DNA of 6,567 nucleotides from Methanoculleus sp. (GCA_028698765.1 JAQVVW010000081.1:1-6567); one strand, 5' to 3'. Shown: positions 1-6,364, counted from the first letter of the stretch. Numbers and translations: made by a program. Notes: generated from the sequence alone by a model not told the origin.

Positions 1-677
1 AGCATCGCCTCGTCGACGCTCGTCGCCCCCTCGACAACCGTGCCGTCCACCGGCACCTTCTCTCCGGGCCGGACGAGGACCCGGTCGCCCGGTGCGAGCC
101 GGTCGACGGGCACGTCGTCCGTGCCGGCGTCCCGGAGACGGTGCGCCTCCGCCGGCATGACCCGGACGAGTTCCTCGAGCGCCCGCGACGCCCCGAGGAC
201 CGAGCGCATCTCCACCCAGTGCCCGAGGAGCATGATGTCGATTAAGGTGGCAAGTTCCCAGAAGAACCCTTCTCCGCCGACGATACCGAGGACGACCGCC
301 GAACTGTAGACGTAGGCGACGGTGATCGCGACGGCGATGAGCGTCATCATCCCGGGCATCCGCGCGCGGAGTTCGCTCACGATGCCGGTAAGAAACGGCC
401 ACCCGCCGTAGAGGTAGACTGCGGTCGCAAGAGCGAGGAGGAGGTAGTCCGAGCCCGGGAACCGGATGACGATCCCGAGAAGTTCCTGGACCGGCTCCGA
501 GAGGAGAAGGATTGGAATCGTCAGTATCGTCGAGACGATGAACCGTCGCCGGAAGTCCCCGAGGGCGTGGCGGTGCGTGCCATGGTCGGGCCGGTGGGTC
601 CCCGGCGGCTTCTTCCTGGCGGCTTTTGTTCGGTGCATCCCATACCGTCGTCCGCTCTCATCGTGGTCGTGGCCCAC
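1..677 (-). CDS. copB: CopB-type (P1B-3) copper-translocating P-type ATPase, N-terminal part (3' end beyond window)
   Basis: This is a membrane ATPase that exports copper using ATP. Only the first 225 codons are inside the window. The start chosen is GTG at 677, with a GGAGGG ribosome site 6 nt upstream. An in-frame ATG at 719 has no such site. Residues 1-40 carry seven histidines (3, 5, 15, 28, 32, 35, 37), the His-rich metal-binding tail typical of CopB, and no HMA domain. Four membrane segments follow at about 46-70, 77-98, 111-133 and 138-157. They contain YGGWPF (90-95), MPGMMTLIA (107-115), AYVYSSAVV (121-129) and GHWVEM (152-157), all strongly CopB/CopA-like. The actuator domain begins at about 165, with PGEKVPVDGTV (204-214), and the window ends just before TGES. 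The CPH/CPC metal motif and the DKTGT site lie outside, so the ion class rests on the N-terminal half. No stop interrupts the frame. The gene is divergent from the histidine kinase. Confidence 0.9.
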   Translation of the reverse strand, partial: MGHDHDESGRRYGMHRTKAARKKPPGTHRPDHGTHRHALGDFRRRFIVSTILTIPILLLSEPVQELLGIVIRFPGSDYLLLALATAVYLYGGWPFLTGIVSELRARMPGMMTLIAVAITVAYVYSSAVVLGIVGGEGFFWELATLIDIMLLGHWVEMRSVLGASRALEELVRVMPAEAHRLRDAGTDDVPVDRLAPGDRVLVRPGEKVPVDGTVVEGATSVDEAM

Positions 678-683
678 CTTATA

Positions 684-689
684 CCCTCC
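684..689 (-). promoter_or_regulatory. Ribosome-binding site that decides the copB GTG start
   Basis: On the minus strand GGAGGG is followed by a 6-nt spacer (TATAAG) and GTG at 677. The upstream in-frame ATG at 719 lacks any such site. This is the main reason to begin the protein at GTG. The Zn/Cd ATPase at the other end of the window uses nearly the same arrangement. Confidence 0.7.
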
Positions 690-763
690 CCGTCCGCTTC
701 TCCTGGGCGATCCCGTCATGTGTGCCGGCTCCGCGCGCGCACCCGTTCATGGGGGTGATGCCG

Positions 764-774
764 TTCTTGCAGAA
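764..774. promoter_or_regulatory. Candidate operator: inverted repeat TTCT-TGC-AGAA
   Basis: A perfect 4+3+4 inverted repeat lies just downstream of the candidate copB TATA box, where a bound repressor would block initiation. It is short enough to occur by chance. The regulator is unknown. Confidence 0.25.
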
Positions 775-779
775 TGTAA

Positions 780-786
780 CTATATC
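780..786 (-). promoter_or_regulatory. Candidate TATA box for copB
   Basis: The minus strand reads GATATAG here, an AT-rich island in GC-rich surroundings. With usual archaeal spacing the transcript would begin near 757, giving a leader of about 80 nt before the GTG. The short inverted repeat at 764-774 would then lie between the TATA box and the transcript start. Assignment is by spacing and composition only. Confidence 0.35.
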
Positions 787-837
787 GGTCGCGCGCGGCC
801 AGAGCAGCGGGACATGTGGTTGCCTTCTTCTGGGTGC

Positions 838-847
838 CGGATATCCG
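838..847. promoter_or_regulatory. 10-bp perfect palindrome CGGATATCCG
   Basis: CGGATATCCG is its own reverse complement. It lies about 18 bp upstream of the plus-strand TATA-like box at 866-872. This fits an activator or repressor site for the kinase promoter, but nothing identifies the binding protein. The symmetry does not extend beyond 10 bp. Confidence 0.25.
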
Positions 848-865
848 CCGGTGAAAATGAACAGA

Positions 866-872
866 TTTATAT
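866..872 (+). promoter_or_regulatory. TATA-like box TTTATAT, distal promoter candidate for the kinase
   Basis: This is the best TATA match in the window. It is preceded by a purine-rich stretch (GAAAATGAACAGA) that could act as the BRE. A transcript from it would start near 895 and carry a leader of about 150 nt to the kinase start. The box also reads TATAAA on the minus strand, so it could serve copB through a long leader. Direction is therefore uncertain. Confidence 0.45.
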
Positions 873-934
873 CTTCTGGGAAACAGCATAATGCCTGTGT
901 TCGGATGAACTTGCCCGCAGGACCGATAGGATCG

Positions 935-949
935 TCAGAATTCTTCTGA
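935..949. promoter_or_regulatory. Inverted repeat TCAGAA-TTC-TTCTGA upstream of the kinase
   Basis: Perfect 6-bp arms are separated by 3 bp, about 35 bp upstream of the proximal TATA-like box (984-990) and 40 bp inside a possible long leader from the distal promoter. It could be a dimeric regulator site or a small RNA hairpin. The arms share AGAA/TTCT and the 3-bp spacing with the repeat in front of copB. Confidence 0.35.
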
Positions 950-983
950 ATTTTGGCTGGATTCGTTAGGAGTGTGTGGGAAC

Positions 984-990
984 ATTTTAT
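984..990 (+). promoter_or_regulatory. TATA-like box ATTTTAT, proximal promoter candidate for the kinase
   Basis: Centred at 987, it predicts a transcript start near 1013. That would leave a leader of about 30 nt that still contains the ribosome site at 1026-1037. This is the simplest promoter for the kinase. Confidence 0.4.
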
Positions 991-1025
991 CAGCCCATGG
1001 AGATGAAACTCCTCCGAGAGTAAAA

Positions 1026-1037
1026 GGAAGGTGATCC
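1026..1037 (+). promoter_or_regulatory. Extended ribosome-binding site of the kinase
   Basis: GGAAGGTGATCC matches 10 of 12 bases of AGGAGGTGATCC, the full complement of the archaeal 16S rRNA 3' end. A 6-nt spacer leads to ATG at 1044. It supports that start over the out-of-frame ATG at 1048. Confidence 0.7.
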
Positions 1038-1043
1038 CGGCCG

Positions 1044-3458
1044 ATGTATGAATGCACACCCGCACATGACGATCTCCTCGATCTCTCCGGCGCCCTGGAT
1101 GCATTCGACGAGGGGCTGCTTATTATCGGCCCCGACAACCAGGTGGCCTGCATCAACAAGCATCTGCGGCACCTGCTCGGCATCACCCGTGACGTGCCCG
1201 CCGGAACCGACGCGGATCGCTTCGCTCACCAGGCCCTGATACCCCGCATCTGCGGGAAGTCGGGCAGATCCGAGATCACCGCATTTCTCTCCGGCCGCAC
1301 TCCGGTTGCCGACTTCCCGTGCGCGATGCAGCTGCCCGACGGCGGCGAAGGACGGTTCCGCTGCTCGTGCCGCGCCGTTCATGATGGTCGGCTTCGCGGC
1401 AGCCGGCTCGTCCGCTTTTCTCCCGACACCTCCGACCCCGGGGCCGTCCCGGTCTCCGAAGCCCATGCCTTTCGGGTCGACGGCCCTGGAAGGGGTATGG
1501 ATACCGCAAAGAGGAGGCGGATCGAGGCGATACTCCGGGAGAGCGAAGACCGGTACCGGTTCCTCGTCGAAAACCTCAACGAGGGCATCGCGCTGATCGA
1601 CAGAGAGGGCATCGTGGTCTTTGCCAACCGGAAGATGGCCGATATTATCGGTTATTCGATCGCCGGGATCATTGGAGCGCCGGTCTATGCGTTCATCGAC
1701 GGGGGGAGTGCCGGAGACGTAAAGGAACACCTGCAGAACCTTGGCCGGAACATGCGCGAGGTCTTCGAGTTTGAACTGGTTCGAAAAGGCGGCGGCCGTA
1801 TCCATACGCTGATAGCGACCACTCCCATCATCGACACCGGCGGCACCTGTCGGGGATTCCTTGCCGGTGTCCAGGACATCACCCCCTTGAAGCAGATGGA
1901 GGCAAAACTCCGCGAGAGCGAGAAGAAGTACCGGTCGCTCGTCGAACTCTCCGCCGAGGCGACCCTGATCCACCGCGACGGGAGGATCATATTCATCAAC
2001 CCCGCCGGCCTGAAACTGCTCGGGGCTTCACGCCCGGAAGAGGTGATCGGGATGGCGATCCTCGATATCGTCCACCCGGATGTCCGGGATCTTATCGAGG
2101 CCTTCGCCGTGCGGGACCTCCAGGGCGTGGAGACGCCGCTCATCGAGTTATCGGTCGTCAGGCTCGACGGGATGACGGTTCCCATCGAAGGGAGGGGGGC
2201 ACGGACGATCTTTGAGGGCCGGCCTGCGGTTCAGGTCGTCATGCGGGACATCAGCCACCGGAAACAGGCGGAGGAACAACTGCAGGCGAGGAACCGGCAT
2301 CTCCTTCTGCTTAACCGGATCATCGGGACATCCGCTTCGACCCATCTGTCGGGAGAACTGCTGGAGACGGCGCTCAGCCAGACACTCGATCTCCTCGGCT
2401 ACGATGGCGGCGCAGTCTACCGCCTCGATTCCGGGCGGAAAGAGGCCGCTCTCCAGTGCCGGCGAAACATGCAGGATGCATGCCTGGAACTGACAGAGAC
2501 CGTTTTTGGAAGATCGTTTGCCGATACCATCGCTCCCGGCCTTCCGTGCTACCTTGAACAGGACCGGGGCCCGAACACCCCGGGATCCCGTCTTCTCCGG
2601 GAGCTCGGGTTTGCCGCACTCGCCTGCATTCCGCTCGTCGTCGAGTCGGACGTCGTCGGGGCGCTCCTCATCGGAACCAGGGGGCGTGGATTCTTCTCTC
2701 GCGACGAGCGTGCGCTCCTCGAAGCCGTCGGCCGCGAGATCGGGGCCGGCATCGTGCGGGGAATGCTCTACCGGAGGCTTGAAGTGGCAAACCGGGAGGC
2801 GAACCTCTACCTCGATATCCTCACTCACGATATCCGGAACGCGGACAACGTCGCAAACATCTACGCCGACCTCCTTATCGACGAGCTCGAGGGAGAGCCG
2901 GCCCGGCACGCCCGGAAACTGAAGGACGGGATCAGGAAGAGCATCGAGATCACCGCAAACGTCGCCACCCTCAGAAAGATCCAGGAGGGCCGGGACGGGC
3001 TTGCGCGGCAAAACCTCTACGACGTGATCCGGGGAGAGATCGCCCACTTCCCCGACCTCTGCATCAGGTACTCCGGGCTGCCCGTGGAGGTCTTCGCCGA
3101 CGACCTCCTCCCCGAGATCTTCACGAACCTTATCGGCAACGCCGCAAAGCACGGCGGGTCGGGCGTCGAGGTCACGGTGGGGGTCGATGATCCGGACGAT
3201 GAGACCGTCGTCGTCACCGTTGCCGACACCGGCCCCGGGGTTCCGGACGATCTGAAGGAGGCGATCTTCTTCCGGTTCGAGCGGGAGGGCGGCAGGCGGG
3301 GGAGCCAGGGGCTCGGCCTCTCGATCTGCCGGATGCTTGCCGCGCGCTACGGCGGCAGGATCTGGGTCGAAGACCGTGTCCCGGGGCATCCGGAGCAGGG
3401 CGCGGCGTTCCGGTTCACCCTCAGGAAAGCCGGAAACGGGGGAGGTACCTCCGCCTGA
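1044..3458 (+). CDS. Soluble PAS-PAS-PAS-GAF sensor histidine kinase (orphan)
   Basis: This 804-residue kinase probably autophosphorylates and passes phosphate to a response regulator encoded elsewhere. No membrane segment or signal peptide is seen, so it should act in the cytoplasm. Domains in order: a divergent PAS-like domain (about 10-125, with DEGLLIIGPDNQVACIN); a linker (126-158); PAS (166-280); PAS (291-411, both opening with LRESExxYRxLVE); GAF (about 418-572); an H-box with H595 in ILTHDIRNADN; and a HATPase domain (about 685-795) with N-box N695 and N699, G1 DTGPGVP (728-734) and G2 GSQGLGLS (753-760). The H-box lacks the usual proline and belongs to the DIRN type frequent in methanogen kinases. 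Six of 13 cysteines fall in the first 110 residues (4, 36, 70, 93, 107, 109). No heme or known ligand motif was recognised, so the signal is unknown. An internal ATG at residue 152 (position 1497) would drop the first domain. The next gene begins 62 nt downstream. Confidence 0.9.
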   Translation: MYECTPAHDDLLDLSGALDAFDEGLLIIGPDNQVACINKHLRHLLGITRDVPAGTDADRFAHQALIPRICGKSGRSEITAFLSGRTPVADFPCAMQLPDGGEGRFRCSCRAVHDGRLRGSRLVRFSPDTSDPGAVPVSEAHAFRVDGPGRGMDTAKRRRIEAILRESEDRYRFLVENLNEGIALIDREGIVVFANRKMADIIGYSIAGIIGAPVYAFIDGGSAGDVKEHLQNLGRNMREVFEFELVRKGGGRIHTLIATTPIIDTGGTCRGFLAGVQDITPLKQMEAKLRESEKKYRSLVELSAEATLIHRDGRIIFINPAGLKLLGASRPEEVIGMAILDIVHPDVRDLIEAFAVRDLQGVETPLIELSVVRLDGMTVPIEGRGARTIFEGRPAVQVVMRDISHRKQAEEQLQARNRHLLLLNRIIGTSASTHLSGELLETALSQTLDLLGYDGGAVYRLDSGRKEAALQCRRNMQDACLELTETVFGRSFADTIAPGLPCYLEQDRGPNTPGSRLLRELGFAALACIPLVVESDVVGALLIGTRGRGFFSRDERALLEAVGREIGAGIVRGMLYRRLEVANREANLYLDILTHDIRNADNVANIYADLLIDELEGEPARHARKLKDGIRKSIEITANVATLRKIQEGRDGLARQNLYDVIRGEIAHFPDLCIRYSGLPVEVFADDLLPEIFTNLIGNAAKHGGSGVEVTVGVDDPDDETVVVTVADTGPGVPDDLKEAIFFRFEREGGRRGSQGLGLSICRMLAARYGGRIWVEDRVPGHPEQGAAFRFTLRKAGNGGGTSA

Positions 3459-3491
3459 GCCCTCCCGTGCATTCCGCTGTCGACGATCGGA

Positions 3492-3497
3492 TTTATT
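3492..3497 (+). promoter_or_regulatory. TATA-like box for a leaderless cupin lipoprotein transcript
   Basis: TTTATT is centred about 26 bp before the ATG at 3521, the standard archaeal TATA-to-start distance. No Shine-Dalgarno sequence precedes that ATG. The simplest reading is transcription starting at, or within a base or two of, the start codon. Confidence 0.45.
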
Positions 3498-3520
3498 CCT
3501 CTCTCCGCAGACACTTTATC

Positions 3521-4384
3521 ATGTACAGGATTGCTCCTCTTCTCGTTGTCTGTATCCTCCTCTCCGCCGGGTGCCTCGCCGCAGACGAGCCTCCGGCGGA
3601 GGCGGGTGTCAGCCTGATCGCCCCGGTTGACCCGATACCCATATTCGACGGCCAGGCAACCTACGCCGGGATCATCGGCGAGGAGACGCCGCAGATCCGG
3701 GCAAACTACAGCATGGGATATGTCGCCATCGCACCGGGCAACGCGACGCCGCCGCATCGCCTGATCGGGACGGCAGAACTCGTCTACGTGCTCGGCGGTA
3801 CGGCGGAGATCCGTTGCGACAACGAGACGGTGACCGCCCGCGAGGGAGAGACCGTGCTCCTGCCGGAAGCGGTGCTGCAGTCGATAGCCTCGGCCGGGGA
3901 TACCGATCTCCGCTACATCACCGTGAGCCAGCCGGCCTACACGCCCGAGATCGAGATCTCGGGGGACGAGCTTGGCGCGGTCAACCTGACTACGGACGGA
4001 AGGCCGTTCGTCGTCGCCGATCCCCGGGAGGGGATCGAGTGGAGTCTCGAATCCGGCGTGGCGGTCTACACCCTCGTAAACCCGGTGCTGATGAACGAGA
4101 CGGCGATCCCGGTCGACTACAGCGTTGCCTGCGTGGAACTCCTCCCGGGCGGATATCTAGGCTATGACGGGATTCTCGGTTCGTCCGATCTCCTCTACGT
4201 GATCGAGGGGGAGATCGAAGTCGCCACACCCGATGGAGAGACGATACGGGTTCCTGCCGGGAGTGCCGCCTATGTCCTCCCCGACCAGGTAAAAGAGACC
4301 CGGAACGCCCTGAACTCGACGACGAGGCTCCTCTCGTTCATCGACCCGGCGTGGACGCCGGAGAAGACCGTCCTCTTTGAATAG
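3521..4384 (+). CDS. Surface lipoprotein with two cupin domains
   Basis: This 287-residue exported protein of unknown function is probably lipid-anchored on the outer face of the membrane. The ATG at 3521 is chosen because it gives a clean signal peptide (residues 1-17) ending in the lipobox LSAGC, with C18 as anchor. The in-frame ATG at 3467 would add 18 mostly polar and charged residues ahead of it. Cupin 1 spans about 64-143 and cupin 2 about 200-281. They align almost without gaps at an offset of 137-138 residues and both close with PA(Y/W)TPE (138-143 and 276-281). Of the classical cupin metal ligands only H79 and E86 remain in domain 1. The matching positions in domain 2 are D216 and D223. 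A binding or structural role therefore seems more likely than metal-dependent catalysis. Six of the eight asparagines lie in N-X-S/T sequons (62, 74, 101, 155, 192, 265), suiting an N-glycosylated surface protein. It converges on the Zn/Cd ATPase gene. Confidence 0.8.
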   Translation: MYRIAPLLVVCILLSAGCLAADEPPAEAGVSLIAPVDPIPIFDGQATYAGIIGEETPQIRANYSMGYVAIAPGNATPPHRLIGTAELVYVLGGTAEIRCDNETVTAREGETVLLPEAVLQSIASAGDTDLRYITVSQPAYTPEIEISGDELGAVNLTTDGRPFVVADPREGIEWSLESGVAVYTLVNPVLMNETAIPVDYSVACVELLPGGYLGYDGILGSSDLLYVIEGEIEVATPDGETIRVPAGSAAYVLPDQVKETRNALNSTTRLLSFIDPAWTPEKTVLFE

Positions 4385-4390
4385 ATCCAC

Positions 4391-4400
4391 TTCCTTTTTT
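4391..4400 (+). terminator. T-run terminator after the cupin lipoprotein gene
   Basis: TTCCTTTTTT starts 6 nt after the TAG stop. Archaeal RNA polymerase terminates at such U-tracts without needing a hairpin before them. The opposite strand offers only A residues here, so it does not serve the convergent ATPase gene. Confidence 0.55.
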
Positions 4401-4401
4401 C

Positions 4402-4440
4402 CCGGCACCCGTCCTCCGCAGTTTCATGGAGGATTGCCGG
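4402..4440. terminator. Imperfect hairpin overlapping the 3' end of the Zn/Cd ATPase gene
   Basis: CCGGCA (4402-4407) pairs with TGCCGG (4435-4440), and inside it TCCTCC (4412-4417) pairs with GGAGGA (4428-4433). The loop is 10 nt, with an asymmetric internal bulge of 4 nt against 1 nt. The ATPase TGA stop (4426-4424) sits in the loop. In the ATPase transcript no U-run follows, so it is not a classic intrinsic terminator. It may protect the 3' end or help separate the convergent transcripts. Confidence 0.35.
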
Positions 4441-6364
4441 TATCCGGCCGGCCTATCCTGAGGGCGTTTGCGATCACCGCAAGCGAGAGCCCCATGTCCC
4501 CGAACGCCACCGCCATCCAGAGGGAGATCAGCCCGAAGACCGCAAGGGCGGCGATGCCGAGTTTCACAACGAGTGCCGCCGTGATGTTCTGCCGGATGAC
4601 CGCGACCGTCTTCTCAGAGAGGGCGACGAGGTAGGCGACCCTCGAGATGTCGTCCTCCATCACGACGATATCGGCCGCCTCGATCGCGACGTCCGACCCG
4701 ATCGCCCCCATCGCGACCCCGACGTTCGCCCGTGCAAGCGCCGGCGCGTCGTTCACGCCGTCGCCGACCATCACCACGAGCCCGTAGCGGTCCATCAGCC
4801 GCTCGACCATCGCCACCTTGTCCTCCGGCAGGAGCCCGGCATGGCACTCGTCGATCCCGATACGGCGGGCCACCGCCTCCCCGACGCGCTCGTTGTCCCC
4901 GGTGAGCATCACCGTCCTGATGCCTCGCGCCCGGAGAGCGGCAACAGTCTCTTTTGCATCCTTCTTTACCACGTCCGAGAGGGCGATGAGCCCGATCACC
5001 CCCGAGGCCGTGCCGGCGAGGATGACCGTCTTCCCCTCGCCCTCCAGCCGGTCATACGCCGCCCGCCATGCGTTGTCCCCGGGTTCGGCAAAGAGTGCCT
5101 CGTTCCCGAGGAGGTAGGTCTCGCCGCCGATCTTCCCCCGGATGCCTCTCCCCGTCAGCGAGGTGAACTCCTCCACCTCCCGGAGCGGGATGCCTTCCTC
5201 GTCCGCCCGCCGCCGAACCGCCTCCGCGATTGGGTGGCCGGAGCGTGACTCGAGCGACGCGGCGACAGCGAGCACCTCCGCCTCCAAAACCCCGAACCCG
5301 GCCACGCCGTCCACCTCGAGCCTCCCGGTCGTGAGCGTCCCGGTCTTGTCGAAGACGACCACCCGCGCAAGCCCCACGGCCTCGAGGGAGTCCCTGCCCT
5401 TGATCAGCACGCCGTTATGCGCCGCAGTCGTGATCCCCGAGACCATCGAGACCGGGGTGGAGATCGCGAGCGCACAGGGGCAGGCGATGACGAGCAGGAT
5501 CAGCGCCCGGTAGAACGCTTCGAGGAACGGGACGCCGAAGGCGAGCGGCGGGACGACGACGAGGAGGGCGGCGAGGAGGATGACCGCCGGGGTGTAGTAG
5601 CGGGAGAACCGCTCGATGAAGGCTTCGGTGGGGGAGGTGCGGGACTGGGCCTCCGCGACCAGGGTGGCGACCCGGGCTATCGTGCTCTCGCTTTCCGGCT
5701 TCGTCACCCGGACTTCGAGGTATCCCTCAATGTTCCGCGTCCCGGCGTAGACTCCGTCCCCGATGCCCTTTGCCACCGGGACGCTCTCCCCGGTGATTGC
5801 CGCCTGGTCGACCGACGATCCGCCGGTGGTGACGATGCCGTCGAGCGGGATGGTGTCGCCCGGCCTCGCGATCACAATCTCCCCGACGGTGACGTCGTCG
5901 ACCGGGACGATCGTCTCGCCGTCGTCCCGCCTGACCCGGGCGGTCTGCGGCGTGAGGTCGAGGAGCGAGGCTATCGAGCGTTCGGCCCTGCCGGCCGCGT
6001 ACTCCTCCAGGAACTCGGCGACGGCGTAGAGATACAGCACGGTCGCCCCCTCGGCGGGATTTCCGGTCAGGAACGCTCCTGCCGCCGCGATGGATATGAG
6101 CACGGCGATGCTGAACCGGAGCCGGATGAGAGCGAAGAACCCGGTTCTCAGGATATCGTAGCCGGATATGACCGCGGCGGCGAGCAGCAGGGCTGTCCCG
6201 GCGAAGGGGTATGGGGTGAGGTACCCGACGATCACCCCCGTGAGGAGGAGGATGCCCGAGACCCCGAAGACCGCGATCTCCCGGCGGCCGACGACCGGTC
6301 TCTGATCCCGAGAGGCCCCAACCCGGCAGCGGGGACAGGACAGACTTTCCTCATGCTCCGTCAC
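4424..6364 (-). CDS. cadA: P1B-2 type Zn2+/Cd2+/Pb2+-exporting P-type ATPase
   Basis: This 646-residue membrane pump exports divalent soft metals from the cytoplasm. The start is GTG at 6364, with GGAGG 6 nt upstream. The frame stays open to position 6565, but that extension has no family resemblance. From the GTG: a single CPRC (10-13), with no HMA domain; membrane segments at about 30-53, 54-76, 84-101 and 105-126; actuator TGES (191-194); membrane segments 257-277 and 283-311, with the ion-site CPC at 295-297 followed by ALAISTP; the phosphorylated D339 in DKTGT; HP (377-378); TGDN (488-491); GDGVNDAP (534-541); and two last membrane segments (about 594-639). K601 and D623 sit at the positions that mark the Zn/Cd/Pb subclass beside CPC. 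All catalytic motifs are intact. The short N-terminus is the unusual feature. The gene lies tail-to-tail with the cupin lipoprotein and on the same strand as copB. Confidence 0.93.
   Translation of the reverse strand: MTEHEESLSCPRCRVGASRDQRPVVGRREIAVFGVSGILLLTGVIVGYLTPYPFAGTALLLAAAVISGYDILRTGFFALIRLRFSIAVLISIAAAGAFLTGNPAEGATVLYLYAVAEFLEEYAAGRAERSIASLLDLTPQTARVRRDDGETIVPVDDVTVGEIVIARPGDTIPLDGIVTTGGSSVDQAAITGESVPVAKGIGDGVYAGTRNIEGYLEVRVTKPESESTIARVATLVAEAQSRTSPTEAFIERFSRYYTPAVILLAALLVVVPPLAFGVPFLEAFYRALILLVIACPCALAISTPVSMVSGITTAAHNGVLIKGRDSLEAVGLARVVVFDKTGTLTTGRLEVDGVAGFGVLEAEVLAVAASLESRSGHPIAEAVRRRADEEGIPLREVEEFTSLTGRGIRGKIGGETYLLGNEALFAEPGDNAWRAAYDRLEGEGKTVILAGTASGVIGLIALSDVVKKDAKETVAALRARGIRTVMLTGDNERVGEAVARRIGIDECHAGLLPEDKVAMVERLMDRYGLVVMVGDGVNDAPALARANVGVAMGAIGSDVAIEAADIVVMEDDISRVAYLVALSEKTVAVIRQNITAALVVKLGIAALAVFGLISLWMAVAFGDMGLSLAVIANALRIGRPDTGNPP

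Larger units (their letters stand above)
826..950. repeat. Three direct copies of TCTTCTG (two as TCTTCTGGG)
   Basis: TCTTCTGGG occurs at 826-834 and again exactly at 872-880. TCTTCTGAA at 942-950 shares the first seven bases. The second copy immediately follows the strong TATA-like box. The third forms the right arm of the inverted repeat at 935-949. They may be repeated binding sites for a regulator. A 9-base repeat in a region of this size is only mildly unlikely by chance. Confidence 0.3.
678..1043. other. Divergent intergenic region between copB and the histidine kinase
   Basis: These 366 bases hold no convincing gene. Reading frames that cross them have atypical composition and no family resemblance. 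Visible content: a candidate minus-strand TATA box (780-786) with an inverted repeat (764-774); GC-rich alternating purine-pyrimidine tracts near 733-739 and 790-797; a 10-bp palindrome (838-847); two plus-strand TATA-like boxes (866-872 and 984-990); an inverted repeat (935-949); three copies of TCTTCTG; and the kinase ribosome site (1026-1037). The AT content rises sharply after about 850 relative to the flanking genes, consistent with a promoter region. Confidence 0.7.

Noticed and set aside
677..719. Upstream ATG start for copB at 719
   Set aside because: It is in frame but has no ribosome site, and the added 14 residues are G/R-rich. GTG at 677 has a well-spaced GGAGGG.
837..844. CCGGATAT shared by the copB/kinase region and the region upstream of the Zn/Cd pump (6455-6462, minus strand)
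   Set aside because: The same 8-mer also occurs inside the pump coding region near 6163-6170, so it is not specific to promoters.
891..908. Five-codon frame (MPVFG) near the predicted distal transcript start
   Set aside because: It is too short to distinguish from chance and has no ribosome site.
466..949. Overlapping plus-strand frames of 63-141 codons across the copB start and intergenic region
   Set aside because: They are antisense to copB or cross the promoter region, with no ribosome sites and no family resemblance.
1009..1015. CTCCTCC just before the kinase ribosome site as a possible RNA switch
   Set aside because: It does not pair cleanly with GGAAGG, and no stable alternative structure could be drawn.
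2148..3389. 413-residue minus-strand open frame opposite the kinase
   Set aside because: It is an antisense shadow of the GAF and kinase domains with no recognisable domain of its own. The 327-residue minus frame at 990-1973 is rejected for the same reason.
3467..3520. 18-residue extension at the start of the cupin lipoprotein
   Set aside because: It would place polar and charged residues before a complete signal peptide and lipobox, has no ribosome site, and conflicts with the TATA-like box at 3492-3497.
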